A DNA stretch of 30,955 nt, taken from Acidimicrobiia bacterium. Its GTDB lineage: Bacteria; Actinomycetota; Acidimicrobiia; Acidimicrobiales; CATQHL01. The stretch lies in contig JAGWAK010000014.1 in assembly GCA_021296435.1 (NCBI GenBank), positions 14,756 to 45,710 of the forward strand. The letters run 5' to 3'. The notes under the pieces were generated by a model, which did no database searches, was not told the origin of the DNA, and saw nothing but the letters and a program-made list of their open reading frames with translations. Positions 30,901-30,955 of this stretch are shown here, in pieces (the first letter of the stretch is position 1; every line of letters begins with the position of its first letter). The position numbers and the translations under genes are program-made.

Positions 30901-30955
30901 TCCGGGGCGGAGGCGCTCGAGGCGGCAGGGACGGCGCTCACGGATTCGATCACGG
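27955..30955 (+). CDS. BNR/sortilin-type secreted glycosyl-hydrolase-like protein (3' end outside window)
   Basis: Open from ATG 27955 (GGAGG 9 nt upstream) to the window end: 1000 codons, no stop. A signal peptide (HILLAVALAAPAAEAHA) leads into many Asp-box blades of the pattern S-x-D-x-G-x-x-W: TSDAGISW, STDAGRTW, SADGGENW, STDGGDTW, SDDGGESW, SIDGGRTW, SSDRGVTW, TRDDGETW, TTDYGENW, SFDDGASW. Conserved family text includes WRNVGPFRGGRAVAAAGV near residue 65. From about 760 on a different beta-rich region begins (RSLVLEILDAEGAVIRTF, NRVFWDLRVEGGP). These large VPS10/BNR exoproteins are abundant in Gemmatimonadota and may bind or process polymers; catalysis is not established. Confidence 0.9.
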   Translation, partial: MRLIEARTPTPPFRRNARHILLAVALAAPAAEAHAAGLLAQANDGQADNGQANAADETALYQSMRWRNVGPFRGGRAVAAAGVPDDRLTYYMGTAGGGVWKTSDAGISWRPITDGFVATSSVGAVAVSESDPNVVYVGMGEHSIRGVTTSHGDGVYRSTDAGRTWKHMGLAPTRTISRIRVHPADPDLVYVAAQGSPFAPTPERGIYRSADGGENWELVLHVDENTGASDLAMDRTNPRILYASMWDHDRDPWYIRSGGPGSGFWKSTDGGDTWEEINAGLPEMMGKTAIDVSPADPDRVWALIEAEADVDGVYRSDDGGESWTLVSSERQLRGRAWYYIEIYADPLDRETVYVMNSPFLKSIDGGRTWETIQTPHVDHHDLWINPFDGQVMLSANDGGGTVTFNGGETWSTQENQSTAQIYRISVDNQFPYRMYGGQQDNTSVGMLGWATHSGGLGWKDWFDAGGGESAWVAFDPDNPRYLYATSIQGMISELDTELGSARSVQAYPQFQLGMDAEDMRYRWNWNGPVVVSPHDPTVIYHGAQHLLRSSDRGVTWEEISPDLTRNEPEKHVAAGGPFTNEAAGGEVYNTIVAMAESPLEAGTIWVGADDGLVHITRDDGETWSDVTPEAMPEGMVNSVDLSAHEPGGAYITLARYKFNDFAPYIYKTTDYGENWERIDAGIAADRPEAWARVVREDPERRGLLYAGTELGMYVSFDDGASWRSLDLNLPLTQITDLQVQAGDLAVATQGRGFWVLDDLSPLRQQRDAEAADGHHLYTPSTGYRVSQGLGGPVGPTTSGQNKTPGVAIDYVVGAPPEGTESGGASDPAEASEGRSLVLEILDAEGAVIRTFTTDTAMTAEGVRRSSAPAAPGHNRVFWDLRVEGGPRIAESYSFFGEAQGYRVTPGTYGARLTVGDAPAQTRAFEVRGDPRIPSTETDFAANERFLESVFGAIVDLHVGLNDIRDVRAQVDAVVGQASEAGLSGAEALEAAGTALTDSIT

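Overview
The window reads as chromosome from a GC-rich (roughly 67-70 %) Gram-negative bacterium, most likely a member of the Gemmatimonadota or a close relative. The outer-membrane and secreted protein repertoire points there: an Oar-type TonB receptor with a carboxypeptidase-regulatory domain, a choice-of-anchor-B/FG-GAP secreted protein, a 6-bladed beta-propeller lipoprotein and a BNR/sortilin-type exoprotein. Many signal peptides end in A-Q, and one Rho factor carries an RG-rich arm. The phylum assignment is an inference; there is no rRNA in the window.

Layout. Left edge to 5.3 kb (minus strand): TonB-dependent receptor followed by the choice-of-anchor-B protein, which runs off the left edge. 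5.4-9.9 kb: hutF (histidine catabolism), class I fructose-bisphosphate aldolase, a small lipoprotein and the tRNA-modifying enzyme MtaB. 9.9-12.4 kb (minus strand): a tight three-gene unit of sulfocyanin-like blue copper lipoprotein, proline dehydrogenase and a dienoyl-CoA-reductase-like SDR. 12.4-17 kb: rho with a long leader, a convergent trmJ/zinc-ribbon pair, then divergently a VTT membrane protein coupled to a radical SAM protein. 17.1-17.3 kb: tRNA-Val(CAC) and tRNA-Gly(CCC) behind a near-consensus sigma-70 promoter. 17.3-19.2 kb: a small secreted protein and the propeller lipoprotein.

19.2-22.7 kb is the most unusual part. A tRNA-Ser(UGA) gene is surrounded by a duplicated leader and by three copies of a 79-bp repeat that begins with the variable arm and T-arm of the same tRNA. 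Copies of the tRNA 3' end recur on both sides of a FitAB-type toxin-antitoxin module. A fabF paralogue follows whose first catalytic histidine reads asparagine, then a second, unrelated VapBC module with its own AT-rich palindromic operator. No integrase is visible.

22.7-27.8 kb returns to housekeeping and metabolism: a TM2-domain membrane protein; a proC / DUF819 transporter-like / secreted amidohydrolase operon with an optional 33-codon leader ORF; and an orphan six-TM ABC membrane domain without an ATPase. The last 3 kb is the 5' part of a large BNR-repeat exoprotein that leaves the window on the right.

Themes: proline appears twice (dehydrogenase and P5C reductase). Peptide or amino-acid use is suggested by hutF, proline dehydrogenase and the exported amidohydrolase. 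Many adjacent genes overlap by GTGA or are separated by about 25 nt or less, so coupling is common. All genes were read by eye; homology calls are by motif recognition, not by database search.
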